Source of the DNA: Synechococcus sp. MVIR-18-1
GTDB taxonomy: Bacteria > Cyanobacteriota > Cyanobacteriia > PCC-6307 > Cyanobiaceae
DNA: 64,000 nucleotides
NCBI RefSeq assembly: GCF_014279835.1
Contig: NZ_CP047942.1
Span: 1,984,001-2,048,000 of the forward strand
Direction of reading: 5' to 3'
The notes under the pieces were generated by a model. It was not told where the DNA came from. It searched no databases and saw only the letters and a program-made list of their open reading frames with translations. Both the position numbers and the translations under genes were made by a program. Shown here one piece after another: positions 38,678-47,161 of this stretch; position 1 is the first letter of the stretch, and each line of letters starts with the position of its first letter.

Positions 38678-39151
38678 ATGGAACAGCCCAACCAATCAGC
38701 AGGACACCTACCAGTCATGGCTGCTGCTTTTTTGGCTCTGGTTCTTGCTCTAGTTGGTGTTTTTTTAGGGCAAAGAGCGTGGAGCCATCAGACGACGCTG
38801 ACTAAAAACTTTGAGGTGTGCATGGAAGCCGCTCCCTTTAAGCACGCCTTGAACACAGCCAAGACGGAGGCGTCGGTAACACCAGAAGAACTACCTAAAC
38901 ACTTTGAGAAGTTTGATCAGATCTTTAGAGAAACAGGGCTCCCACCCATTTGGAATGGTGAAACTTTGGTGCCTTGGACGATCTACCACAAAGAATCAAT
39001 TCTTGTCGCGAAGCAATGCCACGAATCACTTGAAATCAAGCAACCGCAGAAAGAATTAAGGGGCACATACTCCAAACCTGTTTGGGATCCCAACTCAGAA
39101 ATCTGGCAAAAGGAATTGAACAACCTTGCTCAATACCAACCCGATGATTAA
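38678..39151 (+). CDS. Membrane-anchored hypothetical protein
   Basis: A 157-residue protein with one N-terminal transmembrane helix (about residues 12-34) and a soluble domain with two cysteines (near residues 49 and 114) that is probably periplasmic. No family recognised. Confidence 0.6.
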   Translation: MEQPNQSAGHLPVMAAAFLALVLALVGVFLGQRAWSHQTTLTKNFEVCMEAAPFKHALNTAKTEASVTPEELPKHFEKFDQIFRETGLPPIWNGETLVPWTIYHKESILVAKQCHESLEIKQPQKELRGTYSKPVWDPNSEIWQKELNNLAQYQPDD

Positions 39152-39318
39152 TGACAATGAGCAAGACCTCTTAAGCCCTGAATGACCATTCATTGACAGC
39201 GTGAAGATGAGCCGTCTACAAACTGTGCCTTGGCTCTGGAGCCAGACGCACACCATATATAGGCGCGCATCTAGCCAGTCGAGGGGGCCCCGGAGATGAT
39301 TTAATCCGGCAGTATTGC

Positions 39319-39636
39319 TCAGGCCATTTTAGCGAACAGTTTTTTGTGATGGTCCACAACGTCTTGGCAGCCGATCACAGGGGTGAAATCCATCTCAATG
39401 CCGAATTGAGCGCGCCAAGGAGCAAAGTGCTCAAAAATCTGTGCGTCACTTTCGGCTTTAAACAAACATGTCACACGACCAGCTCCTGGTGCATGGACGC
39501 GAAACAGCATTTCAAAGCCAGGAAAGGTGTCTGCCTTTGCCATTTCACCTGAATCCCACAACTCACAAAAACTCTTGTAAGCAGCGAGCTGCCCTTCAAT
39601 ATCAGGAAAGATACAATCCGCAAGATACATCTGCAT
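39319..39636 (-). CDS. DUF3303 family protein, copy 1
   Basis: A 105-residue small alpha/beta protein with the DUF3303 features: N-terminal strand MQMYLADCIFPDIEGQ, a central PGFEMLFRVHAPGAGRV segment, and HFAPWRAQFGIEMDFTPVI near the C-terminus. A second, diverged copy of equal length lies at 41482 on the other strand. Function unknown. Confidence 0.75.
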   Translation of the reverse strand: MQMYLADCIFPDIEGQLAAYKSFCELWDSGEMAKADTFPGFEMLFRVHAPGAGRVTCLFKAESDAQIFEHFAPWRAQFGIEMDFTPVIGCQDVVDHHKKLFAKMA

Positions 39637-39797
39637 GGCGTGTCAAAGACAAGTTCAATCTTTTGATAGCAAGTGCAACTTAAAAATACTGCCTAAGTCA
39701 CCACTTACTGACTGATGAACCCGTTAGTACTAGATGTTACGAGGTGTATCTCATATAACAAATCAATCAAGATCATGGGAGTCAACACGAAACTTGA

Positions 39798-40226
39798 TCA
39801 CTCAACACGAACCATATTTGGCATTCCCTCCACACTGGCAAAGGTGACCAGGCTTATTGCTGGTTCAGTTCCTGTGTTGATGACGTAATGCGGTTCACCT
39901 GGGTGGCCTTCAAGAAAGCCTTCTCCTGCAGTAATAATGTCAGTCACCTCAGCACCATCGACGATCCTCACATTGCTGAGTTTTCCCTGCTCAACCATCA
40001 CCACAACAGGTGATGGATGGATATGCAAAGGGATCTTGGCCCCAACAGGAACAGTGATCCGATAAACCCGCATCTCTGGGGTTCCCTCGGGATAGGCAAC
40101 ACTTCTCCCCCCAAGAGTTCGATTGGCCGTGAAAAGCTCCTCCACAACTGGATTGGGTGATGCCAGTGCATGGCCCGAATAAAGCAGCAGGGACGCAGCC
40201 GCAATACCAAAGAGCTTAGAAACCAT
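39798..40226 (-). CDS. Exported cupin-domain protein
   Basis: A 142-residue protein with a signal peptide (residues 1-22, ending ALA) and a single cupin barrel: HIHPSP in motif 1 and HPGEPHYVINTG in motif 2 supply the His metal ligands. It is periplasmic by prediction; the ligand or reaction is unknown. Confidence 0.8.
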   Translation of the reverse strand: MVSKLFGIAAASLLLYSGHALASPNPVVEELFTANRTLGGRSVAYPEGTPEMRVYRITVPVGAKIPLHIHPSPVVVMVEQGKLSNVRIVDGAEVTDIITAGEGFLEGHPGEPHYVINTGTEPAISLVTFASVEGMPNMVRVE

Positions 40227-40908
40227 AATCTTTGCAAAAACGAGCTATTTAGTCTCAGGCTAAATGCAATGGATGCATTATGCAGTGGCTGACGGATTAT
40301 TTCTATTATCAACGGCTTTCATCACGTCATAAGCCAATATCAAGATTAAACTTTTAGAGCTTCCGTGCGAACTGAGGTTACCCTAGAATTAATACTTTGC
40401 GATCAAAGATCTAAATATGCTACAAAATCAAAAGCAGTCCGCTTACGCAGACTCTTACTCAAAGCGCTACTAAAAGGATATCATCAAGCGACCATTACCC
40501 TGCTTGTTAGAAGGGTGCAGATTAATATTAGGAGACAAATATCGCGCCAAAGCAGGCATCAGCTGCAACACACAACCATAAAGACACACTGAATTACATC
40601 GGAGAGGATGAGATAACCCTGAGAACAGATGAGGACTCTTTAGACGTGATCTCAGAAGGTGATGTCAGCGCCTGTATTGACTGCTGGTGAGAGAAGCGCC
40701 ATGTAGAAGCTACCGAGCACCGAGTTGGTGTTTTGAGCCAAGTGCTTCTAGACATCGGTTCCTTAGAAACTGAAAGCACTCTCGAGCACATCAGATATTT
40801 TGTCGGTTAGCCCCGAACATATTTCTCTGATCAAGCCAGCAACAAGATGACATTTGATTTTTTTTCGGGGGGGGGGGGCTACGTACTTTCTGGCTTGATC
40901 ATCCTGAT
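40227..40908. other. Gene-poor stretch of about 680 bases
   Basis: Frames at 40365-40592 (plus) and 40594-40791 (minus) are open but lack motifs and normal composition. The right part contains the poly-G tract and the flanking 12-bp inverted repeat listed separately. Confidence 0.5.
40828..40901. repeat. Perfect 12-bp inverted repeat enclosing T8-C-G12 tract
   Basis: TGATCAAGCCAG (40828-40839) and CTGGCTTGATCA (40890-40901) are exact reverse complements. Between them lies a run of eight T, one C and twelve G (40858-40878), by far the longest homopolymer in the window. Confidence 0.85.
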
Positions 40909-41049
40909 TCAGGTCTTCTGAATCAGTTCGTTCGCGATTGTGAGCCGACAGCTGGGGCCGATTGGGCAAGCCAATGCACGAAATGGCTTGTGACGACCTT
41001 CACAAATGAACTCGCCAATGGGTTCGCCATGGGCTGTGTGAATTTCCAT
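40909..41049 (-). CDS. Small Cys-containing protein (46 aa)
   Basis: A 46-residue frame with balanced composition and three cysteines (EFICEG, ALACPIG, PSCRL), suggesting a small metal or disulfide protein. Its 3' end overlaps a 9-bp perfect hairpin (CTGATTCAG / CTGAATCAG, 40904-40926). No family recognised. Confidence 0.45.
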   Translation of the reverse strand: MEIHTAHGEPIGEFICEGRHKPFRALACPIGPSCRLTIANELIQKT

Positions 41050-41481
41050 GAGGGCAAGCTTCTCTCTCCTTGTTCTAGATAGTTGTCTGGGCTAGCCGTG
41101 GTGCAAATCACTACTGTTTTCCGCCAAAGGCATCACAAGAGCTGCTCAACTCTCAGTCGCTTCCAACTGATTTCAATTGGCATTGAGCTGATGCCCCTAG
41201 AAGCGCTGCCTAGGCAAGGACTGTCAGGCTTGACGAAAGAAATGACGACTAGGTGACTAAAAACCAGGGTTGGAGCCAAGCGACTGATTCCTCCCAGATG
41301 ATCGGTTCAATAGACAGAAGCCACCGACGGCCTAGCCGGAGCGGATTGCAGCCTAATTGGCGGGAATAGGGCACAACGGGCTTATGACTTCAAACCAGAG
41401 GGAAGTCTCGGGAACTTTCAGTCTGATCGATAACATTCAGTAATTTAAGCAACTAGTAAGGTTTTAATTTATTGGGTTTCA
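41050..41481. other. Gene-poor stretch of about 430 bases
   Basis: No credible ORF. It presumably holds the promoter of the downstream DUF3303 gene; TAAGGTTTTAATTTATTGG just before the start is AT-rich. Confidence 0.5.
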
Positions 41482-41799
41482 ATGCAGCACTATCTAATTG
41501 CCTGGAACTTCCCAACAGTAGAAGGATCTTGGGATGCCTGCACTCCATTTGCTGAATACATCAACGCTGGTGGGCCTGGAGATTGTTTTGAAGGCTTTGA
41601 GCTCAAATATCGAATCTGTGAACCAATTGGTGGAACAGGGATAGCGATTGCAGTTGCAAGCGATATCGGCAAGGTATGGGCTCATCTTGCTCCTTGGATC
41701 AAGGGCTTTGGAATCGAGTTCGAAGTCACCCCTGTTGTCTCTGATAAAGAGTTCGCAGCGATGTGGCCTGGAGTTCAAGCGGCTGCCGCAACAGACTGA
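41482..41799 (+). CDS. DUF3303 family protein, copy 2
   Basis: A 105-residue protein with the same strand-helix order as the copy at 39319, including MQHYLIAWNFPTVEGSW, FEGFELKYRICEP and HLAPWIKGFGIEFEVTPVV. The two copies share layout and motifs but are well diverged. A clean terminator follows 55 bases downstream. Confidence 0.77.
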   Translation: MQHYLIAWNFPTVEGSWDACTPFAEYINAGGPGDCFEGFELKYRICEPIGGTGIAIAVASDIGKVWAHLAPWIKGFGIEFEVTPVVSDKEFAAMWPGVQAAAATD

Positions 41800-41854
41800 A
41801 TTTCACCAACCCAAAACAAGTACGGAATGGATCCATTCGAGTTTGTGCGTTGCG

Positions 41855-41876
41855 CCCCGCCACCAGCGGGGTTTTT
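41855..41876 (+). terminator. Terminator of DUF3303 copy 2
   Basis: CCCCGC / GCGGGG with loop CACCA followed by five T residues. Nearly the same 22-base module recurs at 50413 (minus) and 60342 (plus). Confidence 0.9.
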
Positions 41877-42020
41877 AGTGACCAATGCCGTACAGCACAC
41901 GTTGCCGAGGCAGAGTTGGCTGCAAGGTCGTTAAACCACAGCATTCACCCGTCAGTGATGAAAGCATCGTGGATGAGCACAAGCGAACGGCACGGGCTTC
42001 GGTGTGCACAAGCAAAAAGA

Positions 42021-42044
42021 AAACCCCGCCAAAGGCAGGGTTTC
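42021..42044. terminator. Bidirectional terminator-like hairpin
   Basis: AACCC-GCC / GGC-GGGTT stem with short loop, flanked by A-rich sequence on the left and TTTCT on the right, so it could act in either direction. No flanking gene clearly needs it. Confidence 0.5.
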
Positions 42045-42180
42045 TCGGCTTCTCTTTGGGCGTGTTGCCTTGTTTCCACTCCGTGAAGAAGCCCTCCTCA
42101 CAAATGAATCATGCCTCAGAAATCTTGTTGGGCAAGCCACCGCGTATCAGTTGGTTGACTGATCTGCAGAGACCTCATCA

Positions 42181-42256
42181 TCATGGAGGAGGCCAACTCC
42201 TCACAAGGTTTGGCTCCTCACACCCCCTGAAGAAGGCTTAGTCGCCTTCTTTTTTT
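42181..42256 (+). ncRNA. Candidate Yfr1-like small RNA
   Basis: Contains CTCCTCACA at 42197 and again at 42214, the second extended to CTCCTCACACC, followed by a strong terminator (AGAAGGC / GCCTTCT, then seven T). Yfr1, a cyanobacterial regulatory RNA, is defined by an unpaired ACUCCUCACAC motif between two hairpins, the second being the terminator. A GCCAA / TTGGC pairing could form the 5' hairpin. The first base of the motif is G instead of A at the second copy, so the match is imperfect. A third CTCCTCACA lies at 42094. Confidence 0.4.
42231..42256 (+). terminator. Strong rho-independent terminator
   Basis: AGAAGGC (42231-42237) pairs with GCCTTCT (42244-42250) around a 6-base loop and is followed by more T residues. 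It ends either the candidate small RNA or a doubtful short ORF that runs into it. Confidence 0.88.
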
Positions 42257-42393
42257 ATGCCTGATTACTCGAGTCAGAAGCTGGGTCTTGACCATCGACC
42301 GAGCGGCTAAGGACAACCAAGCCTGAGCGGCAAGCTTTACAAAGCGTTACCAAACCCCTTAAGATCTGTTGTATAAGTTCACAGACGCTTCCG

Positions 42394-42525
42394 ATGACCG
42401 ACTACTCAACTGCCATCTTTGGCCTGATTGCATTCACAGGAGTTGTCTCCGCTGCAGTCGTCTACATCCTTGCCCAGCCTTCAGACCTGCCAGTCGTGAA
42501 GAAAGCAAAAGCAGCGCAAAACTGA
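42394..42525 (+). CDS. Small single-span membrane protein (43 aa)
   Basis: A 43-residue frame with one transmembrane helix (about residues 6-27) and a basic Lys/Ala-rich tail. It is the size and shape of thylakoid small subunits, but I cannot match it to a named one. The next small ORF starts 34 bases after it on the same strand. Confidence 0.5.
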   Translation: MTDYSTAIFGLIAFTGVVSAAVVYILAQPSDLPVVKKAKAAQN

Positions 42526-42559
42526 GTCTCAGCCCAAAACATTTTCAACGGTACAAACA

Positions 42560-42655
42560 ATGAGCACACAAGACCTTCTCGTTCTTCTGGTGAGCTTCGG
42601 GACCGCCTGCTTCGCTTTGAACATCTATAAGCTCAACCAAGAGCCTCAGCAGTGA
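42560..42655 (+). CDS. Small single-span membrane protein (31 aa)
   Basis: A 31-residue frame with a hydrophobic segment (about residues 4-20) and a polar tail ending NQEPQQ. It is followed by a terminator at 42754, so the two small membrane ORFs probably share one transcript. Confidence 0.45.
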   Translation: MSTQDLLVLLVSFGTACFALNIYKLNQEPQQ

Positions 42656-42753
42656 GCTTTACAGGCCGTTACTAAAGTGTTACAGTGTGCGAAGCGTTCT
42701 TTGGACGGGATTCGCAAAACAAATCCTCTGGGAAGAGGCATAACAAATACAAA

Positions 42754-42780
42754 GGTCTCTGTGGAAGGAGATCTTTTTTT
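42754..42780 (+). terminator. Terminator of the small-membrane-protein pair
   Basis: GGTCTC pairs with GAGATC (one G-T pair) across an 8-base loop, followed by seven T residues. Confidence 0.75.
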
Positions 42781-43078
42781 ATGGCATCTCCCTCAGAGAG
42801 CTGTAGGTGAGGGGCTTTTCTAACTTCACTTCCCCGTAGCCGAGAGCAACCAGCTCTTTAACCGCCGCTGCAAACTTCTTAGATCCCATGCTTCGGATCG
42901 CTCTGTCGCCACGCTGTTTGGCCAGTTGCCAAGTGCAGCCATCAGCCTGAAATCCGTGTGCATGAACGTGGCGCTTCAGGATCATCTCTGTGGAGTCAAC
43001 ACAAAACTCGTCAGATTTCAATTGAGACATCAGTTCTCCTCTTCGGTCAAGGTAAGCATTTCGTCCTTTTAGACGCAT
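42779..43078 (-). CDS. Conserved hypothetical basic protein
   Basis: A 99-residue soluble protein, Arg/Lys-rich, with helix-strand pattern. ILKRHVHAHGF and the GYGEVKLEKPLTYS C-terminal segment look structured. I do not recognise a family. It converges with the small membrane ORF pair, and its 3' end meets their terminator. Confidence 0.6.
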   Translation of the reverse strand: MRLKGRNAYLDRRGELMSQLKSDEFCVDSTEMILKRHVHAHGFQADGCTWQLAKQRGDRAIRSMGSKKFAAAVKELVALGYGEVKLEKPLTYSSLREMP

Positions 43079-43445
43079 GTGGAGATCAACCCCTCATGCT
43101 GCAGTGACCTGAGCGCCTTGTAAAAAAGATCAAAGCACTTCTTGATCCCAATCATCACTTGTGGACACCATCTTTCTTGATTGGATCGTCGGCGAGAGCA
43201 AGAGCAATGGCTTGCTAATCGGATTCCCCCTTGACAACCTCAGCCTGTATCACAACTAAAACAACATTTTTAGCCATAAGACTCCGCCAAGAGCAGATTC
43301 TTCGAAGCAGAGAATGCTTTCATCAGTTACCTCATACCAATGCCCTTCGATGCTTAGATCACTATAGATCTGCTTCAGAGCAACTAATGGCGACGAAGCT
43401 TATCAATAGGTTTATCCTCCAACCAGGAGGAGTGAAGACATCTAT
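43079..43445. other. Gene-poor stretch of about 370 bases
   Basis: No convincing coding sequence; one open frame at 43231-43449 has poor composition. Confidence 0.5.
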
Positions 43446-43919
43446 TTAATTCTTTATTCTCTGTTTTGGAGAAAGGTCATTAAAAAGCACATGCCTTTGC
43501 GACAGAACCAACCCTGAACTCAAGGCGACAAGAGAAATAATCGTTGTGATCAAAATTGTTTTCCTAGAAACGAACAAACTTGCATGACCATCTATAAGTC
43601 TTTTGTTAAGTTGAGCTCGCTGTTCAGAAAGCCCTTTGATTTCAAGACTAAAGGCCTGTTCTTCTTTGTCTAGGCGTTCCATTCTCGAAGTAAAATCATC
43701 TTGATTGCTTTCGATACTCAAGTCTTTGCTGGCCATATTCCTTCGCATTCCCTCCATCGCCTCAATATATGACTGCCTTAAATCTTGCTTTTGGTCAATA
43801 ACTTTTTGAACGAGCTTCTCTTTAGCTTTTATTTGCTGATCAAGAGAAGAGATATTTTGCTTTATATGAATTGGCTTTTCGCTCTTTCCTGTCATCTGTG
43901 TGCTGAACGTATTGACCAA
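43446..43919 (-). CDS. Coiled-coil protein with C-terminal membrane anchor
   Basis: A 157-residue protein with two long charged helices (about residues 17-75 and 80-110) predicted as coiled coils, then a single transmembrane segment (about 120-140) and a short basic tail. Tail-anchored topology. No family recognised. Confidence 0.6.
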   Translation of the reverse strand: MVNTFSTQMTGKSEKPIHIKQNISSLDQQIKAKEKLVQKVIDQKQDLRQSYIEAMEGMRRNMASKDLSIESNQDDFTSRMERLDKEEQAFSLEIKGLSEQRAQLNKRLIDGHASLFVSRKTILITTIISLVALSSGLVLSQRHVLFNDLSPKQRIKN

Positions 43920-44140
43920 AGTATACCGTTCTCAAGACACTTACAAACTAGATCTCAAAACTCGAATCGCAGAAACTAGTCCCAAACAATTGAGCTCTTA
44001 CTCTCTCGACAATCCTGCAGGCTCGATGATGTTCTCACTCAACCCACTCGTCATTTCCTATTTCCACAAACGGCCAACGAGGGCTGAGGGTATAGCGCAA
44101 AGAGCAACACGACACAAACTCATGCCAATCGTTATTCCAT

Positions 44141-44172
44141 AAAAAAGAACGGTCGCATTCTCAAGACCGTTC
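44141..44172 (-). terminator. Terminator-like hairpin 1 of 3
   Basis: Minus strand: GAACGGTC / GACCGTTC, 8 bp perfect, 10-base loop, followed by six T residues. Confidence 0.8.
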
Positions 44173-44275
44173 CTCTTCTTAAGAAGCCGAAACTCCCCAG
44201 TCCTGGCTTCACTCCAAAGATGCCTCTTCGACAAGGGAATGTCCGTAGAGATACATACTCATTTTTCTATACGCA

Positions 44276-44309
44276 CAAAAAAAGGACAGTCGTCCGCTGC
44301 TGACTGTCC
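44276..44309 (-). terminator. Terminator-like hairpin 2 of 3
   Basis: Minus strand: GGACAGTC / GACTGTCC, 8 bp perfect, 10-base loop, followed by a run of seven or more T residues. Confidence 0.82.
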
Positions 44310-44396
44310 CCTTCAGCGAGCACGGGGGTGCTTCGCCTTGCTATCAACTTGGCGATAAAGCATGAAGACGTCAGTAGTGACAAGTGCTTATTTCTG

Positions 44397-44426
44397 AAAA
44401 AAAGCCGCCCTGTCCAGGAGCGACTT
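44397..44426 (-). terminator. Terminator-like hairpin 3 of 3
   Basis: Minus strand: AGTCGCTC pairs with GGGCGGCT using several G-T pairs, followed by seven T residues. Confidence 0.6.
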
Positions 44427-44727
44427 ATTGCATGCGCCACCAAGTCATCCAAACCGGGTGCCTAACCATCAAAGCCAAGCGAAGGTCGATCGTCAGAGCC
44501 AACTGCACATTTTGGCTGAGCACTTGTTGTCAGATGGTGTAGCCAATGAAGTGTATTCAGCTGCTATTCGATGCAGGCAACAAGCTGCCCATTTGATCAA
44601 CCCGCTTTAGAGGGATGATGTTCAGCAGCAGTCGAATCGGAATGGACGGTCCCCTTTCACCTTTGGGGGATAGGTCAGCTGAAAAAGGTCCCACGAATGG
44701 GAGGCTGGGAGATAGGGGTGCGTACTG

Positions 44728-45060
44728 TTACTCAGCTGCTTGGATGAATGTCTTGAGCCTCTTAATCAGCTCAGGATTGACTTTCCCCCTGAATTGAGAG
44801 TCGGTTGTGTGCCGAGACCCATCCGTTAGAAACGTCACCAATTCACAAGGGTCTGACTTCTGCACGGCGTCGATGTCGATCAGACCAGCACCATGCTCAA
44901 TCGCCTTTGTGAGCCATTCTTCTGAGCTTTGACCCTTGTTGCCAAAAACCTCGACAGTAAAGGTGACAGGGATTGTGATTTCGGTCTTCCACATCCCATC
45001 ACATCCAAACTCTTTACGGATTTGTTCGCTCTCTTCGAGCCTGGGCCTTGAGACTTTCAT
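44728..45060 (-). CDS. Hypothetical soluble protein
   Basis: A 110-residue protein with mixed alpha/beta pattern: an edge strand ITIPVTFTVEVFG, an acidic helix with EHGAGLIDIDAV, and a C-terminal helix VNPELIKRLKTFI. Composition is normal for a gene, but no family is recognised. Confidence 0.58.
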   Translation of the reverse strand: MKVSRPRLEESEQIRKEFGCDGMWKTEITIPVTFTVEVFGNKGQSSEEWLTKAIEHGAGLIDIDAVQKSDPCELVTFLTDGSRHTTDSQFRGKVNPELIKRLKTFIQAAE

Positions 45061-45260
45061 TGATTAGTCGTGAATACTTGCGAGAACCTAGTCGCCATTA
45101 CAGAAGCTGACCTCCTTAGCTGCTTCATTGTCGTGCAAGATCGCAATAGTGAAATTTGCACGCCGATAGAACTTGATCCGTCTCTCGAGGATCAGAGATG
45201 AGGTATCGGGAAGCCTGAGCCCTACTCGCTGCGCACCAGTTCCTTGCGTGAGCGTGAAAG

Positions 45261-45449
45261 CTAAGCGGGGCAGGAATAGATACCCAATAGTCTTCCTTCA
45301 TCCGTTCTCTCCTGTCCGATTTGCCTGCAGCCAGACTCTGCAGGAGGAGTCCTTGCGCCGATATGGATTGTGTTGTTGTCCTTCGCACTGGTGACTAGAA
45401 CAAAAAAGAGTGCTGCCAGGGACAGCAGAGCGGGAACGACAAATCGCAT
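45261..45449 (-). CDS. Small exported protein
   Basis: A 62-residue frame (from an internal Met at 45449) with an N-terminal hydrophobic segment (about residues 3-20) followed by a polar region with two cysteines, suggesting export or a membrane anchor. An overlapping frame in another phase has no such pattern. No family recognised. Confidence 0.5.
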   Translation of the reverse strand: MRFVVPALLSLAALFFVLVTSAKDNNTIHIGARTPPAESGCRQIGQERTDEGRLLGIYSCPA

Positions 45450-45803
45450 TGGCCTGGTTCTAATTCCATCATTCTGGCGGTTTCGAAAGGGCATCTGTTG
45501 TCTATATGACAGCTGCTGTTCAAACCAGATACAAGATTTGATTGAAGGGGTAAATGCTGTATGCAGTTACCACCTATTGATAATTTTGGGGACATGATGC
45601 CTTGTTATTTCTCTCGATCTGAATAGTCACGATCATGAACCTGTTCCCCTCCACCAGCGCTCCTTGCCAAGCTCATGGCTGTTAGTCAATTGGCTCAGTT
45701 CTTCTGACCGTTTTCTTTTCCCAGATTGGTACCTAGTGCACCGAATACCACTCAATGGACAATGCCAAGCCAGAATGTGTAAGTCAGTCACTTGCCATTC
45801 CTG
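45450..45803. other. Gene-poor stretch of about 350 bases
   Basis: I see no credible gene or strong hairpin here. Confidence 0.45.
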
Positions 45804-46295
45804 ATGCCATCCAAGCCCCGGAATCGAGTTGGTGAGGTGTACGGAAAACTCACGGTCATCCGTGCCTCAGACCGACGTACCAAAAGCGGAAATGCCTATT
45901 GGTGGTGTCGATGCTCTTGTGGTCAGGATCGTGAGGTGCCAGGCGACAAGCTTTCGCATAATTCAGCCCGTAAAAAGCCTTTAGTAACTGCCTGTTTGGA
46001 TTGTTCACGAGAATTTCAAGTTGAAGGTGTCTGCGCCAAGAATGACCGTGAAGAGCGTCAACGACGGATTGATGCGGAGGCGCGTCGGTCTCTACTGAAA
46101 GGCGATGTCCCAGACGGATGGCTATCTCTACCCCTTACAGACGCCCATGCAAGGGAGTTAGGGCAGGTGTTGTTTTTTCGTGGCACGTTATGTCTCAGAG
46201 GGCATCTTGCGCCATATCGAATTAATGGGGGGTGCTTAACCTGCTCTGGACAAAAGCCTTCTGCGGCTGTTCAGCATGACGACGCATCAGGTTGA
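45804..46295 (+). CDS. Phage-type zinc-binding protein
   Basis: A 163-residue protein opening with an EVYGKLTVIRAS strand pair and a CRCSCG motif, then ACLDCSR, a charged linker, and a second Cys group (LCLRGH, CLTCSG). The N-terminal unit is of the kind found beside HNH or AP2 DNA-binding domains in phage homing endonucleases, and the gene at 36722 has a similar one. I see no HNH catalytic motif. A TTG at 45792 is an alternative start. Confidence 0.55.
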   Translation: MPSKPRNRVGEVYGKLTVIRASDRRTKSGNAYWWCRCSCGQDREVPGDKLSHNSARKKPLVTACLDCSREFQVEGVCAKNDREERQRRIDAEARRSLLKGDVPDGWLSLPLTDAHARELGQVLFFRGTLCLRGHLAPYRINGGCLTCSGQKPSAAVQHDDASG

Positions 46296-46401
46296 TTCCA
46301 AACAACCGGATTGGCAGAAGCTGAAACAGACCTGCGAAGAGCGTGGGGAATCAAAACCAAGCCCTCCATTACATCGCGCAGATATTCGGCTGAAAAGATA
46401 A
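46276..46401 (+). CDS. Small ORF with a recombinase-like segment (41 aa)
   Basis: A 41-residue frame overlapping the end of the preceding gene. Its segment DWQKLKQTCEERGES resembles residues 336-350 of the tyrosine recombinase at 50910 (EWNQLKQICEERGEW), also at DNA level around CGAAGAGCGTGG. It could be a remnant of a related recombinase or a short independent gene. Confidence 0.35.
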   Translation: MTTHQVDSKQPDWQKLKQTCEERGESKPSPPLHRADIRLKR

Positions 46402-46783
46402 TGAGCTCATGCTCAACCTCATCAGCCAACTTGAGAGAGACATGATAATGAATTAACAGAAAGCGCTCGCCATGTGTACTCCCTTCAGATGAGCAGTAAA
46501 AGAAACCTCAAATCTCAACAATCCATATCATGAATCAGTATCGCCACATTAACCACCAATAAAGACCAGAGAAAGATCACGCGCCAATCCTTTAGTCAAC
46601 TCAAGCAAAAGTTAGTGAGCCAGCAGCCTCTAAACAAAGCAAATAAACAGAGACAGTTAAACCATGAACAACGCGAGTGAGTCAGACGACTGATGGCGCA
46701 CGATAAGCATTTCTGTATTGAAAGCTACGAACATACTGCTATTCAATCGTATACTGAAAAAAGAAAATAAAAGGAGAGCAAGC
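46402..46783. other. Gene-poor stretch of about 380 bases
   Basis: AT-rich with no credible ORF. It ends in a good ribosome binding site (AAGGAG at 46771) for the next gene. Confidence 0.5.
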
Positions 46784-47044
46784 ATGGAAATAGAGGCATT
46801 CCGCAAGCAATTGATCGATGCCAACCCAAAAACGGCTTCACCCACAAAAAAGGAGCTGCTATCAGAAGATTTAGCCATCGCCTACGAAGCATTAGACCGT
46901 ATAACTGACAACCTCGGGGAGTTAATAAATGAAACAAATGATACGGACGAACTCATTTATTATGCACAAATCAGAGGCGAACTATGCTCTCACTTCAATG
47001 GGATAGCTATGTTACTAGAAGATCACAACCAAGACATTTCGTAA
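46784..47044 (+). CDS. Small helical protein, first of a tandem pair
   Basis: An 86-residue acidic, mostly helical protein. The ATG at 46784 is chosen over 46718 because AAGGAG lies 8 bases upstream. The segment SEDLAIAYEALDRI aligns with SKDLVIALEATERL of the next gene, and the following helix also aligns. No family recognised. Confidence 0.6.
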   Translation: MEIEAFRKQLIDANPKTASPTKKELLSEDLAIAYEALDRITDNLGELINETNDTDELIYYAQIRGELCSHFNGIAMLLEDHNQDIS

Positions 47045-47161
47045 TCGCTGAATGAACTGACGCTCCATTTTGTATTGATCATTACCCAGAGCAAGCATGA
47101 GATGCCGATAAGCTCCATGTTGATAAGTCAGAGACAAATGACGACAGCTCCAATCACTCGT

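Larger units (their letters stand above)
43920..44727. other. Gene-poor stretch of about 800 bases with three hairpins
   Basis: No ORF longer than about 60 codons looks real. On the minus strand three terminator-like hairpins follow each other, listed separately. Very short minus-strand frames of 16-17 codons (for example ending at 44213 and 44319) stop just before two of them. At its right end lies a segment (44656-44705) resembling a 35-bp repeat found at 56406 and 60394. Confidence 0.5.

Noticed and set aside
41885..42241. 118-codon plus-strand ORF
   Set aside because: It crosses a hairpin and ends inside a terminator; the candidate small RNA explains the structure better.
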